From positions 1,054,001 through 1,118,000 of the forward strand of contig CM035313.1 in the NCBI GenBank assembly GCA_002900995.3: DNA of 64,000 bases, read 5' to 3'. Made by a program: the position numbers and the translations under genes. This DNA comes from Ganoderma boninense (taxonomy: Eukaryota; Basidiomycota; Agaricomycetes; Polyporales; Polyporaceae). Of this stretch, positions 11,833 through 23,686 are shown in pieces. Positions within the stretch are counted from its first letter, which is position 1; each line of letters opens with the position of its first letter. Below the pieces are notes generated by a model, which worked only from the letters and a program-made list of their open reading frames with translations, was not told the origin of the DNA and made no database searches.

Positions 11833-14800
11833 CTAGATAACCAACCCGTCCGTCGACAGCATATCCATCAGGTTCAGATCCGGCTGCTTCGCGTCCTCGT
11901 TCATGAACCCCAGCAGCTTCTCGAACATCACCGTCCGCTGGCGATACCGCTCCGGGGACGGTGGGTGCCCGCCCTGCTCCTCTGGGTCCTCGTCCAGCCG
12001 GATGACCGACTCTCCCGCGTCGGTATCGGGCACGGGCGAGCTCGGCCGCGACCGCTTGCGCGGCGGCGGGCTGTCCTCGCGCCCGCTCCCACTCCCACTC
12101 CCACTCGGCAGCGCTGCGGGGCTCGTGTGCACCGCCGCACGCGCGGTGGTTGGGGTGCTGGTGCCCGAGGCGGAGGCAGATGAGGGGAGCGGGCGCGGGG
12201 GTGCGGAGAGGAGGTGCGCGGAGAGGAGCGCGCGGAAGACCTTGGCTTCGTCGGGGTCCTCGTGGTTCACGACGGAGGAGACGCGGGTCTGGAGGAACGT
12301 GAGGGCCTTGATGGGCGGGCCGTCCTCGCACATCTCCCGGAACCTGTCGAAAATACCATACATGAGATGAGGTGCATGAGGGTTAGCATATAACGACCGT
12401 GCTCACTGCTGTTGTCTGATCTCATACAACGCTCGCCGCACGATCTCGTCGTTACTTGGCCTGTGTTGCAAGATCAGTACCTTTTCGGTCGAGAAAGAGG
12501 GGACATGCATACCGAATAATTTCCATCCTCCAAAAATCGTCCAACCTCTGCTCCGCGTCCCCATCTCTGGGAGACAGAGGTGAAAGAGGCGGAGATGCTC
12601 TGCTCTCTGCCTCGGCATCGGACGATGATCGATGTAGGTCAGGCTCGTGCTCCTCGTCGTCGAGCGACAGCCCACCATTACCACCGTGCATATACACGAG
12701 TCCCGACTTGCAGTCGTACACGACCTGGTGTGCATACCGTGGGTGTGGACAGACCGTGTCCATCTCGTTCTCGGGCAAGATTCTCGTCCACTTCCCTGGG
12801 AGCTCGGGACGATCGTAGCGATAAATCCAATATGGCGACTCCGTCTCCAGATGCGGTGGCACGGACGACCGTGGGCGGGTCAGGCCGCCTAGTCTGTATA
12901 CGCGGCTCGGTGCTCATGCCAGACCATACGACGGGGAATGACACTCACACGTAGATCTCCTGTTTCTCGGGATCGATGACGGCCCGCTGCGTAAAGCAGG
13001 GATTGGGCCCCCCAACGGTCGTGAAACTTGGAAACAGTTCCGTGACCGTGTTGGTCGGTATATGGAACGCATACATGTCGGACAGATACCGGTCATCTCG
13101 CTGGCCGGCGAAGATGAAGAGCGTCTGGGATTTAGGGTCAAGAACCATAGAGTGCCCTGAATCGTCGTTCTTCAGCATTTCTGCGGGGAGCCTCAGAAAA
13201 TGACACTCACCCCATCGTGGAGGGATGAACGGCTGCGATGCGTAGGAATCGGATGTGCTGGAATAGCCGTTAGCGACGGGTTACAAGGACACCGGGTTGG
13301 GTGCCTACTTGTACATCTTCCAGTTGCCTGTCCGGATATCGTAGCTGTACAAACCCGAGAATTTCAATGCATCCCATTCCATCTCAACGACACGTCCCCC
13401 AGAGACGTAGATCATCTGGGCGTCGCTGTCAATGGCCATCTGGTGGTCAAATATCAGAGGCGGCCCGCCCGAGGACTGCAATACGAACGTTCATCAGGAC
13501 AACATTGACGCATATATGCGCACCAAATGCTTACCGCTGTGTCAAGCGATAGCAGATCCCAAGTCCCGGCATCCAGGCCACGTGTATGGTATCTGTAAAA
13601 CTCAGAACATTGTGACGGGTACGCAGACCCAATTTCCTGGGGTCCAATACCAGGAATCACCGCAGCAGCGCCCCACGGCAGCGACCCCTCCCTGCTGCTC
13701 CGCCCCTCCGTCCCCTCCGGGTGCCTGGCGCGGTGGTCAGCCATCCCGTCGCCCTCCCCCAACCTCCCCAGGAGGTAGATCGAGCCCGTCTTGTTGTCAA
13801 ACACCATCTTGTGGCACGCCCGCGGCCCGGGCCCGTTCTTGTCCCTCGATGTCGCGACGCTCAAGCAGCGCCACGCGTCCGCCGCGATCTCGTACGCCCA
13901 GAAGTCGTCGAGCGACCGCTGCCCGTCCCACCCGCCAAAGAGGTAGACGACCCCGCCCTGCTCGTCGATGCACATCGCGTGCCCGCCGCGCCGGCACGGC
14001 ACGTCGCCGTCGGGGTCGAGCCCGCGCACGCGGGCCCAGCGCATGCGCGCCTGGCACGCGTGGCGGTACGCGCGGAGGAGCCCCGCGTCGGCGCAGTCGC
14101 GCACGAGCCGCTCGGCCTCGCCCCACGCGCCGTGCAGGACGAAGGCGGTGTGGAGGGACGTGATGAGGGGGTGCTCGAGCTGGAGGCCGGAGCGGGCGAG
14201 GATCTGGGTGACGGGCGTGAGGAAGCGGCGCTGGCGGAGGTGCTTGAGGATCTGGCGGAGGGCGACGGTCTCGCGGTACTGTTTGTTCTCGGTGTGTTAG
14301 TAAGTGGTGGGCGGTGCTAGGGGATTGGAGGAGAACCTCTTGGTGTTTGAGGCGGGTGTGTTCGACGTATATGTCGTCGGTGATGCCTGACAGTGAGACG
14401 TGCCATATCGAAGTGTTGAAGCTTTGGCCGTGTGCGCTGGGGAGGGTCAGCAAAATAGAAAGACTTGAGGATTATATACCTACGACAAAGGCACAACCTC
14501 GATAAATTTCGTGGGGAACGGGATCCCCGCGTGATTGATAGACTTGATGGAGAAAGTCTCGGGGGTCGGATCGTTCTTTAGGCTAGCGTGTAGGACCTTT
14601 GTGCATGAATTCATAATTTTACGGTCAGGAAACTGCTATACGGCACAGGGGAAGGAAGGGCCACCTCGGTCATGTTTCCTTCCGTCAGACCGACGAAAAT
14701 CTTGAACTCTTTCATGTTACATGGATGTGCTAGAAAACACGCGTTAGTCTCGCCGGCCTCGAACACGTTTTCGGCCGATTTCCGACGCACTCTTATAGAA

Positions 14801-15172
14801 CTAGAACACACAGAATGAGACTTATGCGTCCCAAACTGTGCCAGGCGGCACGTTATGAAAGATTTGGAAGGACTTACCTTGCCGAAAGTGATACTCTCTA
14901 TGGTGATTGGCGGTTAAATGGAAAGCACTGCTATAATAGGGGAGAGACAGCGCAAACCACTCACTGATAACGGAAAGGTGTTTCAGGCGCAGTCGTATCC
15001 ACTGCTTTGTGTTGGAGGAGGAGGCAGTGATCGCGGCACTCCATCTACTGGTTTGGTCGCGGGGCTTGTCGGAGCGGATGTTTTCGGCGATGTATGCGCC
15101 GCTGTGTTCGGACGAGCCGGCGATCTCATATTCTACCGGTTGGACCTCTGGCTCTGGAACGGTGGTACTCAT
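11833..15172 (-). CDS. Muskelin homologue (discoidin-like, LisH-CTLH, kelch repeats)
   Basis: Thirteen exons: 15172-14965, 14897-14878, 14800-14791, 14729-14665, 14596-14484, 14436-14337, 14278-13535, 13475-13309, 13257-13211, 13180-12949, 12893-12513, 12460-12407, 12343-11833; 2652 nt, 883 aa. Exon 3 is only 10 nt and is required to join the frame (SITFGK|FYKT|HPCNMKEFK). Order of domains: muskelin N-terminal discoidin-like domain (DQTSRWS, HPCNMKEFKIFVG, FNTSIWHVSL), LisH/CTLH (ETVALRQILKHLRQRRF ... LEHPLITSLH), then kelch blades (YLFGGWDGQRSLDDFWAYE, MIYVSGG, LFIFAGQRDDRYLSDMY, YMHGGNGG) and the muskelin C-terminus (LDEFxx-like KLLGFMNED...QPDLNLMDML). In animals muskelin is a substrate-side subunit of the CTLH/GID ubiquitin ligase; the same role here is an inference from homology. 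Confidence 0.92.
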
Positions 15173-15570
15173 TTCTGGCGGAAAATCTGTAGGCGAGAGG
15201 TTAAAGAGGGCCCAGGCAGGACGAGGAGGCGACGGAGGGCAGGGCAGTGATGGAGGCTCGCGGAAGACAACGCGGCATGAAGCGCCCATGTGCGTCGTCA
15301 TCCTGGTCCGGGCTCGTTCGGGCCGATTCTCGCGCACTGCAGGCCCACGTTTCTGCGCAACACATACACGATGATTAACCACACGTGTTTATCCCGACGT
15401 TGACAGGTGGTACATGCAGGAAAGACGACGAGTAGAAACGCCACGAAGCCGTTGAATATTTGAATGTGCGTCCACAATCCCAAGATCAGCGATACACCAG
15501 ATCCAGATCGGATCATACCCGTCCAAGACTGCCCTCCCAGCCCCTCCCACCGAGTCTTGTTTCCGATCCC
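15173..15570. other. Intergenic region upstream of muskelin homologue
   Basis: 398 bp between the stop of the HAD gene and the muskelin start, both on the minus strand; expected to hold the muskelin promoter. No named motif seen. Confidence 0.5.
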
Positions 15571-16251
15571 TCAGCTCCTCGTCGCCCATCCTCTTCCCTG
15601 TCCCCCCTCAGTTCCCCTCGCCCCCGTCTCCTGCACCCCGCCCCCAAAGATCTTCTTCAGCGCCTGTAACACCCCCTCCGGCTCCTCGAACACGATCCCG
15701 TGGATGCCCAACTGCCGCGCCGCCTCCACATTCTCCAGCTTGTCGTCCACAAACACCGCCGTCGTCGGATCGATGTCCGCCTCCCGCAACACCTTCTCGT
15801 ACGCCGCCAGGTCCGGCTTCCGCACCCCAAGCAGCGCCGATGGGAACACCTTGTCGAACATCGACCAGTCCGTGGACAGCCTGCTCACGTACTCGTAGTC
15901 GGGCAGCGAGATGTTCGACAGCGCGAACACGCGCAGCCGCCCCGCGCTCTGCGTCTTCAGATCCCGCACGAGCGCGAACAGGTCCTCGTTCGGCCGCAGC
16001 GATTCTAGGGCCTGGTTCAGCGCCTCGTAGACTTCCGAGGGCGCCAAGGAGAACTCCTCCCCGATCTGCGCGTAGCATTCCCCCTGCGAGATGCCGCCGC
16101 GCTCGTACTTGCACCAGGTGGGTCCGTTCATGAAAGCCTTGATCAGGCGCGGGGGGATCGACGTTGTGGTGACGGCGGACCAAGTGAATAACACATCGCC
16201 AATGTCGAGGATGAGCGTCCGGAACTCATTGGGGTTCTGAACTCCGGCCAT
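15571..16251 (-). CDS. HAD-superfamily hydrolase
   Basis: Intronless 226-aa frame starting at ATG 16251. All four HAD motifs are visible: motif I LILDIGDVLF (Asp nucleophile; the +2 position is Gly, the DxGxV variant seen in several HAD subfamilies), motif II FALSNIS (Ser), motif III VRKPD (Lys) and motif IV FVDDKLENVEAA (paired Asp). The alpha-helical cap sequence between motifs I and II (TWCKYERGGISQGECYAQIG) is typical of the type IA HADs. Substrate cannot be predicted. Related fungal HAD domains occur fused to a terpene-cyclase-like C-terminus, but here the frame ends with a short Gly/Arg tail, so this is a stand-alone HAD. Confidence 0.85.
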   Translation of the reverse strand: MAGVQNPNEFRTLILDIGDVLFTWSAVTTTSIPPRLIKAFMNGPTWCKYERGGISQGECYAQIGEEFSLAPSEVYEALNQALESLRPNEDLFALVRDLKTQSAGRLRVFALSNISLPDYEYVSRLSTDWSMFDKVFPSALLGVRKPDLAAYEKVLREADIDPTTAVFVDDKLENVEAARQLGIHGIVFEEPEGVLQALKKIFGGGVQETGARGTEGGQGRGWATRS

Positions 16252-16974
16252 AAGGTGCGTCGAGGCGTCTGGGGTATGTGGAGGGTATTGCAGGGGGGCC
16301 TAACAGCAGATGGGGTCGGGTTCCGGATACACGCACGCAGATCCTTGTCCTTATACTTGTACTTATCGTGTTACGCTAAGCCGTACAGTGATGAACTAGC
16401 GTCTTTTGGTGAGTCTGATCGTCTTGAAGATACTAGGCATCACGACAGTCTGATTACTGATGGTGTCGGTACCGCCACAAGTCCCGTGCAGAGGTCCAGT
16501 GAGTGCCATTCCCATGACGCATGGACGGTGGCATTTATTTACCACACCGCATATATTGTACAAGCTCTCAAACGTTGGCCTGCATTCACGCTTTGCGAGA
16601 TGAAAACCATCCTCAGGAGGAGTGCCGAAAGGGAGCTCTATCCTAGTCTGGAAGACAATTCGGACCATAATGGCAAGCCTTTAGCCCACCAAGAGTACTG
16701 TTTGAACCAAGAGCACCACGCGCCCCGTCTAGCCCATCATCAATGCATCAATTCTCTCTCCGTCGACGATTGGTTGAAACACGCCAGGTGCGCGTGAGGT
16801 ACGCGGTCAGAAGACGAAGCAGCTTGGGTAGATAAGAACGTCGGCGCGATGGGCCTTCGGCATGTCGAGGAAGAGGGCCGACGGCCGTCACGGCCGCGAA
16901 GGCCTTGTGAATTTGATGACAGGGAGTCGGCGACGGCTGAGATACGGACTGGAGGGACACTTGCGGACAAAGAT
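16252..16974. other. Intergenic, possible further remnants of a BTB copy
   Basis: No intact gene. From about 16790 to 16974 frame-broken pieces on the minus strand (for example LPKLLRLL) weakly recall the BTB gene at 18.5-19.6 kb, but are too degraded to annotate. Confidence 0.4.
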
Positions 16975-17096
16975 TACGGATAGTCAAGCACGTTGCGGAA
17001 CCCAGGGGGCACCTTGGTGAGAATGATATTGTGAAGTATGACGTTGAAGTCGACGTTGTCTGACGAAGAGAAATAATATATATTTGCGTCCGCTGG
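16975..17096 (-). pseudogene. Relic of a BTB-domain gene
   Basis: Minus-strand reading from 17096 gives ADANIYYFSSSDNVDF...ILTKVPPGFRNVL and then a stop. This aligns over about 40 residues with the start of the intact BTB gene nearby (ADIIFRSSDDVDF...ILAKASPVFRTML). It has no start codon in register, has internal length differences and loses frame downstream, so it is a decayed paralogue in the same orientation as the intact copy. Confidence 0.7.
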
Positions 17097-17697
17097 TCAA
17101 TTTACAAGTGAAAGAAGATGTTTAGTGGGAGATGATCGGAAGCTTCGAAGGGCATCAGGCCCGATCGCGAAGGCTGGGGAAGAGTTCGGAAGTTGGAGAT
17201 AACGGACACGGGGAATCTGGAACCAAGCTTGGCGTAAAGGGGTTCATTCGGTTGTAGTTCATGAGGATTGCGCGGAGACTCCCATTGGGCTACAAATCTT
17301 ATGTAGTGTTACTACGAGGCTCGGTAGTCCACTAGTATACCGCACGAGGGCGGGACATGAGACATACGTTACAAAGTGAAAGATATATGTTATCATCACG
17401 CGAGACGATTCATCGCAGATGGCGAGGGCTTCCCAGTGCCATGCAACATGCTGTTATGTAGTGGATTGGATCACTGGCAGCCGATGGGAGAACGGTTACG
17501 TTTGGGTCGAGTACAGCGAGAGGGCAGCAGCCCAGGTGACTGTATTGGTTCGTCAAAGAGAGGCAAAACGTATTTAGCGGCTAATCTAAAGTGGCCGGAT
17601 CATGGAGAACACTCAGCCACATAGCCGTGTATCTGACGGTTCAGGCACTCCCTTCTCAGCTACGTAGCGGAATTGATGGCGAAGCGGCTGTGGCAAA
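17097..17697. other. Intergenic, nothing recognised
   Basis: Lies between the BTB relic and the TA-flanked TIR element. Only short unsupported frames. Confidence 0.5.
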
Positions 17698-17699
17698 TA

Positions 17700-17735
17700 C
17701 ACCGCTAGACATTGGGCGGGTGGAATTCAGGTGGA
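17700..17735 (+). repeat. Left TIR of the TA-flanked element
   Basis: 36 bp, inverted match to 18256-18291 (33 of 36). Confidence 0.8.
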
Positions 17736-18255
17736 GGGCAGCACATGTGGAAAACGATGGAACAGCCAGGTTGCCGCCATCCGCCGGTGACCTGGATTCC
17801 AGCGGCTGAGGTTCCGGGTGAAATCCAGCTGGCGGGAATCCTGACGCCAGCGAATTGATCTCTGGACCGTAGAGCGCCGGTGGATTCCCCCCGAGCTGCA
17901 GCTGGACAGGCTTACTTGGTGCTCCCACGTCTTGCTGAGCCCAAACGCCCCCTCAGACGCCGTTGATGTCTTTTTCCCTCTTGTCCTCTCCGTTTCCAAT
18001 CCCTCGCTATTCACTTGTAATGGAATCAAAAATTCGCGTTGAGCCGCACCCGTGGCTCGCGAGGCCCTGTACACCAGGGTGCGAATGGAATGAGATGTCT
18101 CGACTCGAACATTTACGGGCGCCTGAAAGCGCGACCTTCCTCTTATAGACTAGGCAGCCCTCATGCGATATTCACAGAGAGAAAATGTGGATGCCAGCCT
18201 GACCGGCAGCCGGTGGTTTCCAGGTGGTGTGCCATGAATTTTCACCGGCGCGCGG

Positions 18256-18291
18256 TCCACCTGAATTCCACCCGCCGGATGTTTAGCGGTG
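18256..18291 (-). repeat. Right TIR of the TA-flanked element
   Basis: 36 bp, inverted partner of 17700-17735. Confidence 0.8.
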
Positions 18292-18524
18292 TACATGGAT
18301 TGTAGTGTAAGCGCCCCACCTGGGCGACAACCATGTGAATACACGGCTACGTGGCCCAAATGTAGCCTTTCTGACCGATGGAGTATTTCTATCGCTTCTA
18401 GTGAGCTTCCTCTCTATGTGTAGTCCGAGTCTCCCATTACTTACAAGACTATGCACTGCGAGGCACGTAGGATCCATAGATGACGATCAACTTGACACCA
18501 TGCGTCTCGTGGAGAAGGGGAGTT

Positions 18525-19551
18525 TTATCTGCACCTGAGTCCCCGAATGGGGCCACAACGACCATTCTTCAGCTAACAGCACAAACAACAAAAAAACACA
18601 ATTATGCCTCGGACTCACCTTGGCTATCGCGTCGTCAACCATGGGCACCAACCACTCGCTGAAACGCACCACATCCGGATACGCCTTGGATGCGCAGTTT
18701 AAGCATGTCCCAGAGAGGGCCGAAGTGGCCGACGAGGACATCGGGAATGATCGCATAGTACGCCCCGACGGGCGTTCCCTCATCGCGGCTCTGAGCGAAG
18801 TAAAGTATACCTCGAACCATGGTCCGACCGTCACTGTCTTAGACCCTACTTTCATTGTCGGCGGATACAGAGTGGGATTCCCATATTGAACAGAGGTGCA
18901 TGTGCCGCAGTTCGTCCAAATCCAATTCTCCGAGCTCCAGTCCTGGTTCGCAAGGACGTGCAACACGACTTCTGCGCACCTCCGGCGGTAGGTGTGCACA
19001 ACGTATATCGCCGCACACGGGAGAACGTTGAATTCGGGCGGCAGTGACGGAGGAATGTGGAACTCGGGGTCGTCCAGGAGGAGGTTGGCCGCTTCCTTCG
19101 CGAGGTCCTCCATCTCCATCATGTATGCGATCGCGTACATGCGGAGCGGCTCCTCCGGCAGGATGTGCATGAGGACCCATCGCAAGTTGGTAGCGACGGA
19201 CGCGATCTCGTACTTGCGCGCCGCTTCGAGGACGCTCTGGACGTCGTCAACGGTCAGGTTGGGATCTTCAATAGGGTAGCAGAGGCGGAGGAGGTTCTCG
19301 AGCGTCTTCGCGTCCTCCGTGACCGTGACGACGTGGGGTTCATCGGACGCGGAGGGGGCAGCGGGCGTGGCTGAGGGCTGGGGGAGTTGGAGCATGGTGC
19401 GGAACACCGGGGACGCTTTTGCGAGGATGACTCTGTAGAGCCGGAAGTCGACGTCGTCGGATGAGCGGAAGATGATATCTGCGTCGTCGTCGTCGAATGG
19501 GGCGCGGGGGACAGCGTTCGTCACTAGGTTGCCACTCGGAAGGAATGCCAT
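18525..19551 (-). CDS. BTB/POZ domain protein
   Basis: Two exons: 19551-18619 and 18572-18525; 981 nt, 326 aa. The start is the ATG at 19551; the same frame opens a little earlier but without an ATG. Residues about 20-115 form a BTB domain (ADIIFRSSDDVDFRLYRVILAKASPVFRTML ... LENLLRLCYP), followed by an alpha-helical region (VLEAARKYEIASVATNLRWVL) and a C-terminal part with a Cys-x2-Cys pair (CLNCASKAY). This architecture is a large expanded family in mushroom-forming fungi; BTB domains mediate dimerisation and often recruit Cullin-3, but no partner can be named. The second exon (16 codons) is chosen from splice signals only and is less certain. A relic paralogue lies about 1.4 kb away. Confidence 0.82.
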
Positions 19552-22500
19552 GGACGCTGGAGCGAACAATCGGGGAGAGTGGAACAGTGGAAGGCGAAGT
19601 GGGACGACAGAGCTATCCCAAGGAGAAGCTAGTGGGAAGTCGTTGACCGGGGGGGGGGGCTGCTCCCTGCAAAACAGGCAAGTAGGGCATGTCGTGGTTT
19701 AATACCGAGCTTTCCACTTCTGCTGCGGTAGAGAAGGCTCGAAGCCGTGTCCAATGACGCTCCTCATAGGCCCTTACATGAGCTGCGGCAAGCCATGTTG
19801 CTGTCAGCGAAGGTCATCCCTTTTACGACCCAGCCAGCTCGGAAGAAATTGAGGTCGTTGAGATATACCTACAACTCAGCGAACCAGGAAGCACATTAGT
19901 AATAGAATCGTCCCAGATGTCCTTGCTGGCACTCGAGAGCGAGATACAACTGACAGGAAAAAGGCGGCATTATCAATGCACGAGACAGCCATGCGGCATC
20001 GGCATGCAGTGTACTGGAAGCTTCGATAGTCAACATCGAGTGAATGGGGGCAATTGTCCTTGCAAATTATGACGCCCATAGAGTCTGCTGTCAACATGAT
20101 TCCCCTAAGTATGAGCCGCCATAGGTGAGAACTTATGGCCCGCTTACTACGTCACTGTATGACATTCCAAACATGACAGTCACGGTCTCGTCGCACAACC
20201 CACTGTCTGAGTATGTGTGCCGCCATCCCTGCCACAGGTTTCGAGGCCTTACGAACGTACTTGCTGCAGACCTTCCTGCTTGAGCCCACAGGCCATAAGT
20301 CCAACCCTACGTTTTTCTCAAGACTGTGGAGGACTGCTTGTCAGAGAGACGTCGGCGTTCTATCAATAGGAATACAGTTAGAATTCTACACCAAGATGTG
20401 CCAAGCAGGGAACAAAGAGGTTCTGAAACCAGTACTGTCCAACACGTTCCCGTGGCTCTGTACGAGTCTCCGTCCACTGCCGAAGGACAGTCCAGACTGT
20501 AGCATGTCCCATGAAGGCTCCGGATATCGGATGAAGTAACCCGCACCAGTATATATGCGACCGATAAACCTCGGACGTGCGAGACGGCCCGCGAAGGCCC
20601 GATGAGGGCTATTGCAGAGGAATTGGCGTGTTTGCTTCCTCGGCGATAGGTTTCCAACGTCGATACAGTTTGGAGATGCATGCAGAGGTTCCCGGGTCTT
20701 GAGATGTCGAGTGCAGGTGGACACTGTCAGCGTGGCTATCGCATGTTAGGGTCCTTCTACGGACGGTGGTTGAATCGCAAACCTTTGAGTCCAGTGCCAC
20801 GGCGTTGGATGGTGAGAATTGGGTACATCAATGCACCAGAGACCGTCCTTACCTTTGTATTGAACCGAAGCAGACACGTTGTTCACGTTACTCCAAGGTT
20901 ATTCCAGCCCAGACTTGGGCCAGACACGCGTACACCACAGAACGGACAGCATGTACGGTTGTCCTGCCAATGAATGCCTGAAACCCTCTGACACCCTGAA
21001 CGCTCTGTGCGTCTCGCGCGATTCCGGCTGCGCATGATTGTCCTATCAAACGGGGATACGACTGGGGTCACTGGCGGGATGTCCGTGCATTGTGCAACTT
21101 GACAGGAACAGACAGGGACTCGAGCGACCGCGGCGCCGCCAGACTTTGCACACGATGGGCTTGGAGAGGGCCACAGCTTATGAAGAACCGTTTGATAAAC
21201 AATCTTCAGCTCGCGCGATGCCTGCGTACCGCCTTATGGGCTCATCAGCAACGTTCAGGGAGGAGACCAATGCATGTGGAACTTACTTGCTGGCTTCTTA
21301 GGGTGTCGTTCCCTGGTCGTTCCCACCAGCTCAGGTTGAGGCCGTATGTCGCCGCACGCGTGTATGTTTAATCCATGCAGACGCTAGGGCGTTGCCATGA
21401 ACGGGTTCGACAACTGTTGGACACCGCTCGGTGGCAGGGTGGCCCCGATTCCAAGCCGGACGCAGTTCAGCGAACATCGTCATTGCCGCGACCAGCCGAG
21501 GTATTTAGGAGGTCCTTCCAACGTGCGTCCCTGAGGGTTTCACACAGCCGGGTGATAATCACCACAGTGGCCATTCCGTGCTAAGGAACTGCGTGGGTGG
21601 GATCAAATCAACGAACCTGGAGGTCCCCATGCGAGTCAGAATTCTGCAAGGGCTCGTTGCGACCTTGGCACATCCACTGCGCGTGCAGAAGCTACCGAGG
21701 ATAAAGAGAGGTTGAGGACTGCGTGCGAGGTTCTGGGTGTGGCGTGGAAGGAGAAAATGGACGATGACGCCAATTCGGAGGAAGAAGTCCTGCCACGAGG
21801 CGATTTGATGCCTGATGGTCAATGCTCCAGAGCGCGCGGGCCGACGCGAGAGAATAGATTCGGATCAGCCACGGACGTGGAGGTGGAGAGGGTTCTTTGT
21901 CGAGGATATTCGCGTACTCTTGTCCCTGAAGACGAGCTTTGCATACCTGCTTATCGTCCTCCATGTTTGGGGCGGCTAGATATGGTAACGTCGCTGGCGT
22001 AACGGTGTCTGAGGCCACCGGAAGGATGTCCAGGGCCGCTAGTGCGAAGGCGTAGATTAAGTAGTACACCGCAGAAACGCAATCTGAGGAAATTTCAAGT
22101 TTGATGGGAAGACGAGGGCTCTTAAGAGCCAAAATCATGTAACTCACCTAAAAACCAATTATCAGACATTCTGATGAAGGCAAGCGCTGATCCGGACGTC
22201 CGCTACACAACAACCGAGATCCTAACAATCCGGCGCCGATGAACTTCAAGCTCGCCTTAAAACTCGGGCCCAGCCAAAGGCCCGTCCGAAGACCTGCCCC
22301 GAGAAAGCCCGAGAGTCCGCCCGATGCGAGAATTTCCGAGTTCGCACGGTTGAATTTCCCTTCAAGCGCGCCCGCTGGACTTGTCGTTCTTTCCCTCGTT
22401 CTCCCACCATCTCCCAGGGGCAGCTCTCCTCCCGCTCCGTTGCCGGTTTGCTGACCGCTCACAACTTGAGCCAGCCACAGCCAGCCACGCTTTGTGCCAG

Positions 22501-23686
22501 GTCAGTCATAGCGTCCCAGGCTAAGGTCAGTGCCCACAGGTTGTCTTTCCCTTTGAGTTCCAGTGACGTGGCATAATTTCGACGCCGTGTCGCATTCACC
22601 GTTGCGGACAAGGGCGTTAAGTAAGTCGCCATATTCTCTCTTCTTTCCTCGCCTTGCTGAATTCTTGCAGTGATAGGGTGTACAGTGTGGATAGCCAATC
22701 TGTATCATCGATACGGGTTCAAGTTGTATGTTTTTCTCCGTTCTCCTTGTTATTTGCGTGTCTAACGCTGCCCTTTTTAGGTGTGTACATTCCTGGTAAG
22801 TCAGGAATCTGTTAATTCTCGATGGGCGCGCTGAACCTCCTTCAAGGCACGGTGGAAGGTCCGCTTCCTGCGCCATCGCTGCTGGTGGTTGGTTCTGGCG
22901 CTGGAGCTGCGCCCGCGTTGGCGGTCACCGTCAACCCAGTGGTTCTACGCATGGTAAGCATCCGTAGTCAGTTGTTGCTTGTGTCAATGTAGTACAGGGT
23001 ACATAAAATATATGCAATGTTTGTGCCCTACGAGCAGCCCGAATGAGCCCGAATGTGAGCCCCAACCTAGCCAAGCTAAGCGACGCGGGAGCTGGAGACC
23101 CCCCCAAATGGTCTGGTTGACTGCTCTCCCGAAGCGTGAGACCTCGGTTATCGGAGATCCGTCGTAAGATGCCCTCGAGAAATATTACTCTTAAGTTGCT
23201 CAGGAGGGCCCTCAAATGCGATTCACTTAAAATTCGCTTGGCGAAATTTCCAAGATCAAAATTCTTAAAGTCACCCTAACGTGGCGCTTTTGCCGTGATA
23301 AGTAGGAACCGATAGTGCCAATATTCACGGGTTTAGACCGTCAAAGATATGTTCGGATAAGGCAGGGAACATTCAAAATAAGCGAGGACGCTGGGCGCTG
23401 CGCCAAGAGAGCGAGGCGCGCGCACGATCATATTTCCGGAAAAAGGCGGGGAGCGAGGGCCCTTGTCTCGAGACTGCCACCGTCCGTCGGTTTGCTGGAT
23501 CCCATCGCATTCTGCAGGGCACGCCCCTTCCACTCCTTTGTTCCAGTCGACCTGTCCAGACTAACCTTCATCTGTCTTCCCCACGTCCCATCCCCCAATC
23601 CTGATCCCGCACCGCAATCCGATCCCGGTGCCTTTGATCCCCTCGTCCACGACACAATATAACTCCTCCTCTTGTGCGAGCCCGCG
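19552..23686. other. 4.1-kb gene-poor stretch
   Basis: No gene supported. Frames are short and overlapping, and base composition fluctuates. One GC-rich island at 22822-22953 reads as a 44-codon frame ending at a GTAAGC donor-like site, but it has no known domain (see findings). Confidence 0.55.

Larger units (their letters stand above)
17700..18291. mobile_element. TA-flanked terminal-inverted-repeat element, 592 bp, no transposase
   Basis: Termini 17700-17735 and 18256-18291 are 36-bp inverted repeats with three mismatches, beginning CACCGCTA. A TA dinucleotide lies immediately outside each end (17698-17699 and 18292-18293), the duplication expected for Tc1/mariner-type and related transposons. 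The interior has several variants of a GGATTCC/GGAATTC-like submotif and no transposase frame. It therefore looks like a MITE sitting between the BTB gene and its relic. Confidence 0.75.

Noticed and set aside
21692..22147. 151-codon minus-strand frame in the 19.6-23.7 kb gap
   Set aside because: No domain, no splice-linked partner, composition of random open sequence.
23672..23686. Five-codon upstream extension of the glutaredoxin-like frame
   Set aside because: It begins with TTG, not ATG; the first ATG is at 23687.
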